A stretch of DNA of 64,000 nt. Source: an uncultured Verrucomicrobiota bacterium. Its GTDB lineage: Bacteria > Verrucomicrobiota > Verrucomicrobiia > Limisphaerales > UBA9464. The translations under genes and the position numbers were made by a program. How positions within the stretch are numbered: position 1 is the first letter of the stretch; every line of letters starts with the position of its first letter. The notes beneath the pieces are model-generated. The model was not told the origin of the DNA, did no database searches, and saw only the letters and a list, made by a program, of their open reading frames with translations. Positions 8,109 to 16,808 of this stretch are shown in pieces. The DNA lies in the NCBI GenBank assembly GCA_903907925.1, contig CAIVQB010000077.1, positions 78,563-142,562 on the forward strand, given 5' to 3'.

Positions 8109-8984
8109 ATGCAAGACCTCATCTCCAAGGCTGCCGCCCTCCTGGAGGCGTTGCCCTACATCCAGCGCTTCGCCGGCACCGTCTTCGTCGTGAAATACGG
8201 CGGATCGTTCATGGATTCGCCCGATGCGTCAGTCCGCGACGGCGTGGCCCGCGACATCGTTTTCCTGGAGGCTGTGGAGATCAATCCGGTGGTGGTTCAC
8301 GGCGGCGGCAAGGCCATCACCCGGGCGATGGAAGCCGCCGGCTTGAAGGCCGCCTTCATCCAAGGCCAGCGAGTCACCGACGCGGCTACGGTCGATGTGG
8401 TGGAACGGGTCCTCTCCCGCGAAATCAATCCGGAGGTCACCGCCACCATCAACCGGCTGGGCGGACTCGCGCAGGGCTTCGCTGGTTCGGACATCTTCAC
8501 CTGCCGCAAGCTCTGGCTCGACGGACCCGACGGCGCGAAACTCGATATCGGGTTCGTCGGCGAAGTCACCGGGGTCCGGACCGAACCCTTGCTCGAATGC
8601 ATCGCGCGCGGGTGTACGCCGGTGATCAGTCCGACCGCCCGGGGAGAGGACGGCCACATCTACAACTGCAACGCCGACGTCGCCGCCGCGATGGCCGCCG
8701 CGGCGTTGAAGGCCCGCCGGCTGGTGTTCATGAGCGATGTTCCTGGTCTCATGCGCGACCCTCGCGATACGGCAACGGTGATCCCGCATCTCAAGGCCGA
8801 TGAAGTGCCGGGATTGAAGCGGGCTGGCATCGTGGACAAGGGGATGATTCCCAAGGTCGACAGCGCCGTCGCCGCGCTTCGGGCCGGTGTGGACAAGGTC
8901 TCCTTTGTCGACGGACAGGTGCCGCACTCGGTCCTGCTGGAGATCTTCACCGACGAGGGCGTTGGCACGGAAGTGGTGCTGTGA
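8109..8984 (+). CDS. argB: Acetylglutamate kinase
   Basis: 291 residues, normal length. Motifs are KYGGSFM (phosphate binding; many relatives have KYGGNAM), [24 protein letters not shown] and GGMIPK-like [14 protein letters not shown]. The enzyme phosphorylates N-acetyl-L-glutamate, the second committed step of arginine synthesis, in the cytosol. An N-terminal helix ([19 protein letters not shown]) precedes the kinase core, the feature of arginine-inhibited hexameric enzymes, so feedback inhibition by arginine is likely (inference). The stop overlaps the rnhA GTG start by four bases, which argues for co-transcription with rnhA and argD. Confidence 0.96.
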   Translation: MQDLISKAAALLEALPYIQRFAGTVFVVKYGGSFMDSPDASVRDGVARDIVFLEAVEINPVVVHGGGKAITRAMEAAGLKAAFIQGQRVTDAATVDVVERVLSREINPEVTATINRLGGLAQGFAGSDIFTCRKLWLDGPDGAKLDIGFVGEVTGVRTEPLLECIARGCTPVISPTARGEDGHIYNCNADVAAAMAAAALKARRLVFMSDVPGLMRDPRDTATVIPHLKADEVPGLKRAGIVDKGMIPKVDSAVAALRAGVDKVSFVDGQVPHSVLLEIFTDEGVGTEVVL

Positions 8985-9532
8985 ACACGGCCGCGGCACC
9001 AAAACCACCGCCGACGGTTGTCATCCACACCGACGGCGGGTGCCAGGGCAATCCGGGCATTGGCGCGTGGGCTTGGGTTGCCGAATACAAGGGCCAGGTA
9101 TGGGAAGGCAGCGGCGCGATGGCCGCCACGACCAACAACCGGATGGAACTCCAGGCTGCGATCGAGTCGTTGAACCGCCTGAATCAGCCGTGCCAGGTGG
9201 AACTTCACACCGACTCCAACTATCTCCGCGACGGCATCACGAAATGGATTGCTGGGTGGAAGCGCAACGGGTGGAAGACCGCCGCCAGGGAGCCGGTGAA
9301 GAATCGCGATCTCTGGCAGGCGCTCGATGCCGCCACCCAGCGCCATCAGGTCTCCTGGAAATGGTTGAAGGGCCACGCCGGGCATCCGCTCAACGAACGC
9401 TGCGATGTCCTGGCAGGTCACGCCATGGAACAACTCCGTCGTGAGACCTCGCCGAAAGCCCTCAAGGAAGCCCTTCACGCGTTTGAATCGGAGCGTTCCG
9501 GAGAGCCCCCAAGCCTGCCCACGCTGATCTGA
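8981..9532 (+). CDS. rnhA: Ribonuclease HI
   Basis: 183 residues from a GTG overlapping the argB stop. The catalytic carboxylates are all present: [10 protein letters not shown] (Asp), NNRMEL (Glu), HTDSNYL (Asp) and NERCD (Asp), with [11 protein letters not shown] supplying the conserved His loop. It cuts RNA in RNA-DNA hybrids and acts in replication and repair. About 30 residues beyond the usual 155 follow at the C-terminus, of no known fold. Its place between argB and argD is unusual and probably reflects transcriptional packing. Confidence 0.95.
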   Translation: MNTAAAPKPPPTVVIHTDGGCQGNPGIGAWAWVAEYKGQVWEGSGAMAATTNNRMELQAAIESLNRLNQPCQVELHTDSNYLRDGITKWIAGWKRNGWKTAAREPVKNRDLWQALDAATQRHQVSWKWLKGHAGHPLNERCDVLAGHAMEQLRRETSPKALKEALHAFESERSGEPPSLPTLI

Positions 9533-9618
9533 TCCATCGCACCTCCGGCGGCCGCCCGCCTGGAAATCCGCGCGATGGACGCAGAAATCTTTTGCATCGC
9601 CGGCCGGATTTTGCGGCG

Positions 9619-10938
9619 ATGCGCACCGTCACGATGAGAGAGATTGTTCCGCCACTGCCGCCGATCGTTCACAACCAGTTCGCCGAGGTCCGGGAGCTGT
9701 TCAACCGCTTTGTTGTTCCCAGCTACGGGCGTTTCGACCTGGCCTTCAGTCATGGCGCCGGTCACCACGTCTGGGATGTCAGTGGCAAACGCTACCTCGA
9801 CCTGGGCGGCGGCATCGCGGTCTGCGCGCTCGGCCATGCGAATCCCGAGATCACCGAGACGCTGATCGAGCAGTCGCGCCGCCTGGTCCATGTTTCCAAT
9901 CTCTACTACCACGAACCGCAGGGACGCCTGGCCCAACGGCTCGTCGGACACCTGGCTCCGGGCAAGATCTTCTTCTGCAATTCCGGCGCTGAGGCGAATG
10001 AAGGTCTCTACAAACTGGCCCGGAAATTCGGCCATGATGAGGGCCGGTTCGAAGTCCTGACCGCCGTGAATTCCTTCCACGGCCGCACGCTGGCGGGCAT
10101 CGCTGCGACCGGTCAGGAGAAGGTGAAGAAGGGTTTCGAACCCGCCGTACCCGGGTTTCGCCACATTCCGTTCAACGACCTCGACGCCGCTCGCGACGCC
10201 CTGTCCCCGGCGACTGCGGCCATCTTGATCGAAGGCATCCAGGGCGAGGGCGGCATCACCCCCGCAACGCCGGAATACCTGCTCGGTCTGCGCGAATTGT
10301 GCGATGAACAGGGCGTCCTCCTGCTGGTCGACGGTGTTCAATGCGGACATTTTCGCAGCGGACGGTTTCAGAGTTTTCAGCGGATCCTCGAAGGTATCCC
10401 CGGTGCGGAATCGTTCCTTCCCGATGGTCTGTCGATGGCCAAGTCGCTCGGTGGCGGCTTTCCCATCGCCGCGTTTTGGGTGCGCGAGGAATCCATGGGG
10501 GTCCGGCTCTGCGATCTGCTCGGTGCCGGTAGTCACGGCACCACCTTCGGCGGCACGCCACTGGGTTGCGCCGTCGCCCTCAAGGTGCTCGACGTCATCG
10601 AACGGGACCGGCTCGCCGATCACGTGCGAACCACCGGCGACTTTATCAAGCGCCGCATCGCCGGCCTGGCCGAAAAATATCCCAGCGTCGTGCGGAGCGC
10701 GCGGGGCCTGGGCTTCATGCTGGGGTTCGAACTTCAGGATCGTGACCGGATTCCCGGGCTTTCCGGCAGCGACAAACCCGCCAGCCTGCAGGTGGTCAAC
10801 CGCCTCCACGAGGCTGGAATCCTGACCATTCCCAGCGGCAACCAGATCGTCCGACTCCTCCCCGCACTCAGCTTGCCACGGTCCCTCGCCGAGGAGGGAC
10901 TCGGTGTGATCGAAGACGTTGTCCGCTCGATCGCGTGA
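9619..10938 (+). CDS. argD: Acetylornithine/ornithine-type class III aminotransferase
   Basis: 439 residues from ATG 9619 (ATG 9634 is also possible). ArgD-like signatures: NSGAEANEGLYKLARKFGH, FHGRTLAGIAATGQEK, EGIQGEGGI and SMAKSLGGGFPI, whose Lys should bind pyridoxal phosphate. The conserved DEVQ-type motif reads DGVQCGHFRSG, with Gly in place of the Glu; the Asp that contacts the cofactor ring is kept. Given argJ and argB next door it most likely makes N-acetylornithine from N-acetylglutamate semialdehyde. Other class III transaminase activities cannot be excluded from sequence alone. Confidence 0.85.
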   Translation: MRTVTMREIVPPLPPIVHNQFAEVRELFNRFVVPSYGRFDLAFSHGAGHHVWDVSGKRYLDLGGGIAVCALGHANPEITETLIEQSRRLVHVSNLYYHEPQGRLAQRLVGHLAPGKIFFCNSGAEANEGLYKLARKFGHDEGRFEVLTAVNSFHGRTLAGIAATGQEKVKKGFEPAVPGFRHIPFNDLDAARDALSPATAAILIEGIQGEGGITPATPEYLLGLRELCDEQGVLLLVDGVQCGHFRSGRFQSFQRILEGIPGAESFLPDGLSMAKSLGGGFPIAAFWVREESMGVRLCDLLGAGSHGTTFGGTPLGCAVALKVLDVIERDRLADHVRTTGDFIKRRIAGLAEKYPSVVRSARGLGFMLGFELQDRDRIPGLSGSDKPASLQVVNRLHEAGILTIPSGNQIVRLLPALSLPRSLAEEGLGVIEDVVRSIA

Positions 10939-11127
10939 AGGGTTGAAGGGTTGAAGAGAGGAAGACGATCCACGGGTAGGGTCGAGGCTCCCGCCGAGCC
11001 GAGCGTGTGGTACTACGCGGGACGCAATTCGGCGTGGTAGAATCCGTCCGTTCACTCGGCTCACCAGGAGGTTCGCCCTACCGGGCGGGAGTTCCGCATT
11101 CACGCGGCTCGGGGAGCCATGAATGGC
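10937..11127 (+). repeat. Dispersed repeat A, copy 1
   Basis: Starts in the argD stop region with GTTGAAGGGTTGAAG, then GGTAGGGTCGAGGCTCC, CCGTCCGTTCACTCGGCTCACC, GGAGGTTCGCCCTACCGGG, GGAGTTCCGCATTCACGC and CGGGGAGCCA. The same blocks in the same order occur on the reverse strand at 24758-24957. With the next repeat it fills the 343-base gap between argD and the Gfo/Idh gene; no gene is seen there. Confidence 0.75.
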
Positions 11128-11246
11128 GACACCGATTTCACGGATGAACACGGATTCCTGAAACACCGATCGAATTCCGTTCATTCTGTCCATCCCGTTT
11201 CCTTCTCATTCTGTCTCATTCCGTGCGAATTCGTGAAATCCGTGTC
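11128..11246. repeat. Dispersed hairpin repeat B, copy 1
   Basis: The left arm starts GACACCGATTTCACGGATG (from 11128) and runs to GGATTC at 11157. The right arm GAATTCGTGAAATCCGTGTC (11227-11246) is its imperfect reverse complement. A second full copy is at 15092-15189 and partial arms are at about 24698-24732 and 27023-27056. The middle is pyrimidine rich. No coding potential. Confidence 0.75.
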
Positions 11247-11281
11247 TCGCCTCGATTCCGGGACGCTGCTCCCATTGGCCC

Positions 11282-12469
11282 ATGTCCACGCCCCTTCCCC
11301 TTCACTCGCTGCGCGCCGGCATCATCGGAACCGGGTTCATCGGACCGGTCCACATCGAGGCGCTCAAACGGCTCGGCGTTCAGGTGACGGCGATTTGCGG
11401 ATCGACCCGCTCCGCCTGCGCCTGCGCCGAGCAGTGGGGCATCCCCGAGGTCTACGGCGACTACGACTACGCGGCGATGGTCCGCTCACCGAACGTCGAT
11501 GTCGTTCACATCACTTCGCCCAACAAAGTCCACGTCGAACAATCCCTGGCCGCACTCCAGGCCGGGAAACATGTCATCTGCGAGAAACCCCTCGGCATGA
11601 CTTCGGCCGAAACCGCATGCGTCGTGAAGGCGGTCCGGCGAAAATCATCACCGGTGTTTGCGGTGAACTACATGTGCCGCTTCTTTCCAGCGGTGCTCCA
11701 GATGCGGGCTTTGGTTCAGCGCGGCGATCTCGGGCAGATCATTCACGTGCAGGGCCATTTCTTTCAGGACTGGTTGCTGCATCAGACGGATTACAACTGG
11801 CGGGTGCTGGCCTCCGAGGGTGGCAAACTTCGGGCGGTAGGCGACATCGGCACCCACTGGATTGATGCCGTGTCCTTCATCCTCGGTGCCAGGGCGGAGC
11901 GCGTGTTTGCCCATTTGGAAACGTTTCACAAAACCCGGCTGCGGCCCCGGGGCGAGGTTCAGACCTTTGCCAGGGTCGATCCGTCGACCATGGTGCCGTT
12001 CACCGTCGACACCGAGGATTTCGGGAGCGTCCTGCTGAAATTTGGAAAGTCGAAGCACGGATTTGCCAACGGCGTTCACGCGAATGCCTCGGTCTCGCAG
12101 GTGGCCGCCGGATGGAAATGCAGTCTGGCGTTGGGCATCTACGGCACGAAGGGCAGCGTTCGCTGGGATCTCCAGCAACCGAACGAAATCCAGGTCGGAC
12201 GACGCGACGAACCGAACCAAGTCTTGCAGCGCGGCACAGCCGGATTCAGCGAGGATGTCGCGGGATTCACCGATTATCCGGGCGGACATCCGGAGGGATT
12301 TCCGGACAGCCACAAGATGCACTATCGCGCCGTGTACCAGCACATCGCCAGCGGACGAACCACCGAGCCCCTGTTCGCCACCGCCGACGACGGACACCAC
12401 GAAGTCCGCCTCTGCGAAGCAATCCTGAAAAGCAGCCGGAGCCGCGGTTGGGTGAACCTCGCGAAATGA
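11282..12469 (+). CDS. Gfo/Idh/MocA family oxidoreductase
   Basis: 395 residues. The N-terminal Rossmann domain (residues of about 10-130) has GIIGTGFIGPVHIEALKRLG, the dinucleotide-binding turn, and the CEKPLG motif near residue 100, the family's conserved Lys-Pro. The C-terminal half is the alpha/beta substrate domain, with GDIGTHWIDAV carrying the usual catalytic His. No export signal, so it acts in the cytosol. Members oxidise or epimerise sugars and cyclitols; the sequence does not fix a substrate. It is preceded by about 340 bases of repeats and is followed by a small antitoxin-like gene, so no operon is evident. Confidence 0.9.
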   Translation: MSTPLPLHSLRAGIIGTGFIGPVHIEALKRLGVQVTAICGSTRSACACAEQWGIPEVYGDYDYAAMVRSPNVDVVHITSPNKVHVEQSLAALQAGKHVICEKPLGMTSAETACVVKAVRRKSSPVFAVNYMCRFFPAVLQMRALVQRGDLGQIIHVQGHFFQDWLLHQTDYNWRVLASEGGKLRAVGDIGTHWIDAVSFILGARAERVFAHLETFHKTRLRPRGEVQTFARVDPSTMVPFTVDTEDFGSVLLKFGKSKHGFANGVHANASVSQVAAGWKCSLALGIYGTKGSVRWDLQQPNEIQVGRRDEPNQVLQRGTAGFSEDVAGFTDYPGGHPEGFPDSHKMHYRAVYQHIASGRTTEPLFATADDGHHEVRLCEAILKSSRSRGWVNLAK

Positions 12470-12536
12470 AACGCCCGAGCCATCAACGGTAACCAAAAGC
12501 AGCCAGCGCACAGATTGACGGTCAGGCCGGTGTGTC

Positions 12537-12800
12537 ATGCTTCATACCGTCGTGAAGGTGACCCTCCCTATCGACGAAACCCTCCTCGCTCACGTCATGA
12601 AAACCACCGAAACGACGAACAAATCGCGGGCAATTGCGGTGGCATTGCGCGAGTGGGAACGGAGGTCCCGGCTGGTCGAAATCGCCACTGCAGGTTTGGG
12701 ATTGAGCCCGGATGAACTGAGGGACGCGCTCAATCCTAACTATGACTTGGATGCACTTCGCGCTGCGGAAACACCGGTGCCCAGTGACCGCAGGTTTTAA
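12537..12800 (+). CDS. VapB-like ribbon-helix-helix antitoxin, no toxin partner seen
   Basis: 87 residues. The start KVTLPIDETLL then TTNKSRAIAVALREWERR is the strand-helix-helix pattern of ribbon-helix-helix antitoxins of the VapB/AF-type. The C-terminal part (SPDELRDALNP and DLDALRAAE) is a plausible toxin-binding tail. Such genes are normally followed at once by a PIN-domain toxin, but here 100 bases without a gene follow, then a membrane protein. It is therefore an orphan or the remnant of a module. It may still act as a repressor or neutralise toxins made elsewhere. Confidence 0.7.
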   Translation: MLHTVVKVTLPIDETLLAHVMKTTETTNKSRAIAVALREWERRSRLVEIATAGLGLSPDELRDALNPNYDLDALRAAETPVPSDRRF

Positions 12801-12903
12801 CCGGGCTTCATTCCCACTTTTGCATTTTTCCTTTTTCATTTTGTCTTCCCTCCCCCGATCCCCCGCCTTTGTTCGTTGACACTCTCACAGCCAACCCGGG
12901 TGA

Positions 12904-13836
12904 ATGGGTCGTCCGCTGACTCTGATGAAACTTGCCAAACCCACCCTTCCCCCTGGCGAAGCGCCAACCACCCTTGGTGGAAAGATCCTGACCTCGACCC
13001 CGGTGATCATGACGGTGGTGGCCACCCTGCTCGCCGGCTTGGCCAACAGCGAAATGACGCGAGCGCAGTATGACCGTTCACTGGCGGCGCAGTTGCAATC
13101 GAAGGTCGGGGATCAGTGGAGCTTCTTCCAAGCCAAGAAATTGCGCGGAGCGACTCTCAAAGCCAGTCTGGAGCTGCTCCAGGCCACCAGCGACGCCGGT
13201 CCCTTGGATCCCGCGGCATTGCAACGGTTCGTGGACCTGCCGCCAGCAGCAATGAGTGTACTGACGACCGGGAGGTTTCCGAGGACGACGAATCTCCCCC
13301 AACCGACAGCATCGGTGGCGGCCGGCTTGTCGGCCGCGGCGGAAAACCTGCCGGAGGCGCTACTCATCAACGCCCTTCACGCAGTCAAATTGGAGGATCT
13401 CGATGCGGGCCTGGCTGAATTGCAGGCGTTCGCCAAGACCGAGGACGTCGCGGTCAGCGCAATCACCGCGGCGGTGGACAAAGCTGAAACAGCGCTTCTC
13501 GTCGCCGCCGGGAAACGCGATGGAGCCCGCCAGGCATTGCGCGATTTCACCGCGGCGCGTTTCCGCCTCGACGCCGCCCGCTATGACAACGAGGCCCGAT
13601 CCAACCGGGCGATCGCCGAGCTGACCGAACTGAAGGTCCGCCTGACCAATCTCTCCGCCGAGCGTCACCACAAGCGCAGCCAGCGATTCTTCTTCGGCAT
13701 GCTGGCCGCCCAGCTCGCGGTCATCCTCGCGACCCTCGGCATGGCGGTGAAACACCGCAATCTGATGTGGAGCTTCGCCGCGGGCATCGGACTGCTGGCC
13801 GTCGCCTTCGGAATCTACGTGTATCTCTGGCTCTGA
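12904..13836 (+). CDS. DUF4337-like membrane protein
   Basis: 310 residues from ATG 12904 (ATG 12925 is an alternative). A hydrophobic segment at about residues 33-50 is followed by AQLQSKVGDQWSFFQAKKLRG, a stretch I associate with DUF4337 proteins. A long helical middle comes next, with Ala-rich heptads up to about residue 255. Two closely spaced transmembrane segments end the protein (ERHHKRSQRFFFGMLAAQLAV, then a second near the C-terminus), so the N- and C-termini lie on the same membrane and the coiled middle sits on one side. Function unknown. It is followed after 19 bases by the PQQ propeller gene. Confidence 0.65.
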   Translation: MGRPLTLMKLAKPTLPPGEAPTTLGGKILTSTPVIMTVVATLLAGLANSEMTRAQYDRSLAAQLQSKVGDQWSFFQAKKLRGATLKASLELLQATSDAGPLDPAALQRFVDLPPAAMSVLTTGRFPRTTNLPQPTASVAAGLSAAAENLPEALLINALHAVKLEDLDAGLAELQAFAKTEDVAVSAITAAVDKAETALLVAAGKRDGARQALRDFTAARFRLDAARYDNEARSNRAIAELTELKVRLTNLSAERHHKRSQRFFFGMLAAQLAVILATLGMAVKHRNLMWSFAAGIGLLAVAFGIYVYLWL

Positions 13837-13855
13837 TTCAAATCGCCATACCCGC

Positions 13856-15076
13856 ATGAGCACACGCATCGGAACGTTGGGAGCGCTGCTCGCAGCGATT
13901 GGGGGATCGGCCTTTTTTCTTCAAGCGGAGGATTGGCCTTGCTGGCGCGGTCCGCGGCACGACGGCATTTCGCGGGAGACGAACTGGGTTTCCCAATGGC
14001 CCGCCGACGGTCCGCCCATCGCGTGGAAGACCAAGGTCGGACTCGGGTTTTCCACGTTCGTTGTCAGTGGCGGCCATGCCGTTACCACCGGCCATGCCGA
14101 CGATCAGGATACCGTCTGGTGCCTCGATGCTGAAACCGGCAAACCGATCTGGAAACATTCCTTCGCCGCCGACCTCGGTGATAAATTCTTCGAGGGCGGC
14201 ACCACTGGGACCCCCACGCTCGACGGCGATCGCGTCTATTCCCTGAATCGTTGGGGTGAGGTGTTCTGTTTCGAATCGGCCACTGGAAAGGTCGTTTGGA
14301 CCAAGAACATAGCCACCGAAACCGGCATTCGAGTCCCGGGCTGGGGCTTTGGGGGTGCCCCGTTGGTTCATGAAAACATCGTCCTTCTGAATGTCGGGGA
14401 GGCCGGCGTTGCACTGGACAAATCCACCGGGGCGCTGCTCTGGAAATCCGCCAACAAGGATGCCGGCTATTCCACCCCCCTGCCCTTTCGGAAACAGGGT
14501 GAATGGTTTGCGGCGTTTGGCTCCGAGAAGTCCTACCTGGCCGTCAATCTGAAGACCGGCAAGGAAGCCTGGCGCATCCGCTGGTTAACCCAGTACGGCG
14601 TCAACGCCACTGATCCCATCCTCGACGGCGACGACGTCTTCGTCTCCACCGGCTACGGCAAGGGCAGCGGCCGATTCCATCTCGGCGAAGGGGAACCACA
14701 GCCGGTGTGGAAAAGCCGCACCTTTCACACCCAGATGAATTCAGCCGTGCGGATCGGTGGATTCCTTTATGGCGTGGACGGTGATTCCACCGAGCGTGGT
14801 TCGCTCAAATGCCTGGATTGGGCGACCGGCGAGGAGAAATGGGCCTTCCCCGACATCGGTCCCGGCTCGGTGACAGCGGCCGGCGACCGCCTGCTCGTGA
14901 TGAACGACCGCGGCGAACTCATGACCGGGCCGGCCTCATCGGACGGATTCAAACCGACCGCTCGAGCCCAAGTGCTGGGCGGAAAATGCTGGATCGTTCC
15001 CGTCCTCGCCAACGGCCGCCTCTACTGCCGCAACGCCCGCGGCGATGTGGTGGTTCTCGATCTCCGTTCGAGGTAA
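13856..15076 (+). CDS. Secreted PQQ-type beta-propeller repeat protein
   Basis: 406 residues. A signal peptide covers about residues 1-24, then EDWPCWRGPRHDGIS, a start shared by many Planctomycetes/Verrucomicrobia propeller proteins. The body is a series of PQQ/WD-like blades with repeated W-x-x-x-T-G units, such as LDAETGKPIWKH, FESATGKVVW and LDKSTGALLW, about seven in all. Such proteins are periplasmic or outer-membrane scaffolds (BamB is a distant relative) and no catalytic residues stand out. It lies upstream of a Tat-exported Gfo/Idh protein, separated by hairpin repeat B. Confidence 0.85.
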   Translation: MSTRIGTLGALLAAIGGSAFFLQAEDWPCWRGPRHDGISRETNWVSQWPADGPPIAWKTKVGLGFSTFVVSGGHAVTTGHADDQDTVWCLDAETGKPIWKHSFAADLGDKFFEGGTTGTPTLDGDRVYSLNRWGEVFCFESATGKVVWTKNIATETGIRVPGWGFGGAPLVHENIVLLNVGEAGVALDKSTGALLWKSANKDAGYSTPLPFRKQGEWFAAFGSEKSYLAVNLKTGKEAWRIRWLTQYGVNATDPILDGDDVFVSTGYGKGSGRFHLGEGEPQPVWKSRTFHTQMNSAVRIGGFLYGVDGDSTERGSLKCLDWATGEEKWAFPDIGPGSVTAAGDRLLVMNDRGELMTGPASSDGFKPTARAQVLGGKCWIVPVLANGRLYCRNARGDVVVLDLRSR

Positions 15077-15091
15077 CCGCGTTGGAATATC

Positions 15092-15189
15092 GACACGAAT
15101 TCACGAATGAACACGGATTGTGATGCGAAAAAAACGCCCCATTCAGGTTCATTCCTCCGAAATTCGTGAAAATCGGTGAAATCCGTGTC
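15092..15189. repeat. Dispersed hairpin repeat B, copy 2
   Basis: The left arm begins GACACGAATTCACGAATG at 15092 and ends GGATTG at 15120. The right arm ends GGTGAAATCCGTGTC at 15189. Arms are imperfect reverse complements and match copy 1 at 11128-11246. It fills the gap between the propeller gene and the next start codon at 15212, leaving 22 bases. Confidence 0.75.
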
Positions 15190-15211
15190 GAACAATTCCG
15201 TCCAGTCTCCC

Positions 15212-16534
15212 ATGCCACTTCCCCGACGTCAGTTCATCCGGAACGCCGCCCTGACCGGCGCCGCCTTCGCCGCCGCACCCTGGGTTCGATCCGACGACGC
15301 CGGCCGCAAATACAGGACCGCCCTGATCGGGTCCGGATGGTGGGGCAAAAATATTCTCAAGGAGGCGATGGCCAGCGGTCGGATCAAGGTGATCGCGCTC
15401 GGCGACGTCGACGCCAACACGCTGGAAATCGCCGCCGACCAGGTGAACGACCTCAGCGGCGACCGGCCCAAGACCTACAAGGATTACCGCGAATTGCTCG
15501 AACGCGAGAAGCCAGAGATCGTGATCATCGCCACACCCGATCACTGGCATGCGTTGCAAACCATCGCCGCGGTGAAGGCCGGGGCGCATGTGTTCGTGGA
15601 GAAGCCGACCGGCCACACGGTCAACGAAAGCAAGGCGATGCTGAACGCCGGACGCAATTCCGACCGGATCATCCAGGTCGGCCTGCACCGGCGGATTGGA
15701 CCGCATCACGTCAGCGGCATGGAGTTTCTAAAATCGGGAAAGGTTGGCGAGGTGGGCATGGTGCGGCTCTTCGCCCACGGCGGAGGCGGCGCGGAGAAAC
15801 CCTCCCCCAACAGCGAGCCCCCGGAAGGCATGGATTGGAATTTCTGGTGCGGACCGGCCCCGATGCGTCCCTTCAATTCGCGGATTCACCCCGGTGGATG
15901 GCGCCAATTCCTGGACTACGGCAACGGTCAACTCGGCGACTGGGGCGTGCATTGGCTCGACCAGGTGATGTGGTGGAACGGCGGTGTTCACCCGAAGCGG
16001 ATCTTCTCCAGTGGCGGACGCCCCATCGCCGGTGCCGCGGTCCTCAACGACAAGGAGCAGACCACCGACGCGCCGGATCATCAGGTGGTCGTGTATGATT
16101 TCGAGAAGTTCACCTGCGTGTGGGAACACCGCCGATTCGCCGAGAACGGTGCGGAAAAACACCGTATCGGCGCCTACTTCTACGGCACCAAGGGAACCCT
16201 CCACATCGGCTGGCAGGACGGCTGGACCTTCTATCCCACCGACTCTCGGAACCCGGTCGTTCACCAGGATTCCCAATTACAGCAACCGGATGGACACAAC
16301 CTGAAACTCCTGTGGGCGGATTTCATCAGCTCCATCGAGGAGAAACGGAAACCGGTGGCCAACATCGAGGTCGCGCATCGATCCTCGGTGCTTCCGCTTC
16401 TGGGAATGATTTCGCAGCGGACCGGTCGCAGCATCGAATGGGACGGCACCCGGGAACTGATCGTCGGTGACGCCGAGGCCACGAAGCTGATGAGCCGCCC
16501 GTATCGCGGCCCCTGGGTGTATCCGACGGTTTGA
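15212..16534 (+). CDS. Tat-exported Gfo/Idh/MocA family oxidoreductase
   Basis: 440 residues. The N-terminus PLPRRQFIRNAALTGAAFA is a twin-arginine signal, so the protein is exported folded, with its cofactor. The Rossmann core follows with IGSGWWGKNILKEAM, and VEKPTGHTV carries the conserved Lys-Pro. The ATG at 15212 was chosen over 15176 because it puts the Tat motif four residues from the start. Exported members in Verrucomicrobia and Planctomycetes are thought to act on polysaccharide-derived sugars; the substrate is unknown. It is followed by a TIM-barrel isomerase and deoC on the same strand. Confidence 0.9.
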   Translation: MPLPRRQFIRNAALTGAAFAAAPWVRSDDAGRKYRTALIGSGWWGKNILKEAMASGRIKVIALGDVDANTLEIAADQVNDLSGDRPKTYKDYRELLEREKPEIVIIATPDHWHALQTIAAVKAGAHVFVEKPTGHTVNESKAMLNAGRNSDRIIQVGLHRRIGPHHVSGMEFLKSGKVGEVGMVRLFAHGGGGAEKPSPNSEPPEGMDWNFWCGPAPMRPFNSRIHPGGWRQFLDYGNGQLGDWGVHWLDQVMWWNGGVHPKRIFSSGGRPIAGAAVLNDKEQTTDAPDHQVVVYDFEKFTCVWEHRRFAENGAEKHRIGAYFYGTKGTLHIGWQDGWTFYPTDSRNPVVHQDSQLQQPDGHNLKLLWADFISSIEEKRKPVANIEVAHRSSVLPLLGMISQRTGRSIEWDGTRELIVGDAEATKLMSRPYRGPWVYPTV

Positions 16535-16570
16535 GCCGAAGTGGGATTTGGAAAGCGGGACTGCAGGATG

Positions 16571-16730
16571 TGGAGTGCGGCGGGAAGCGGAGCGCCACGC
16601 CGCTTTGGTCTGGTTGTGGAACGTCGAATTGGCCTGAAGGGGTCCGCTTCGGCTGAGAGCGAGCGGTGCACCGGCGATGTTGATCAAAGCCCGGGATCGG
16701 CGCTTCGCTCTGCCCCCCGCACTCCAAAGG
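16571..16730. repeat. Long imperfect inverted repeat (repeat C)
   Basis: TGGAGTGCGGCGGGAAGCGG, ending in AGCGCC at 16596, is mirrored by GGCGCTTCGCTCTGCCCC (from 16699) running to GCACTCCA at 16727. Pairing continues inward (GCTTTGGTC at about 16602 against GATCAAAGC at 16682). The whole could fold into one hairpin of about 160 bases. One arm recurs at 29826-29862. It lies between the Gfo/Idh gene and the isomerase gene and codes for nothing evident. Confidence 0.7.
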
Positions 16731-16808
16731 ACACAGCCTCAATCTCCGCCGCAATTCCCCGCTGGATTTTCCGGGACGAACCGATCGAGTCTGGGCTTCA
16801 TCACACTC

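Noticed and set aside
12876..12903. TTGACA at 12876 as promoter of the DUF4337-like gene
   Set aside because: No acceptable -10 box at the right distance.
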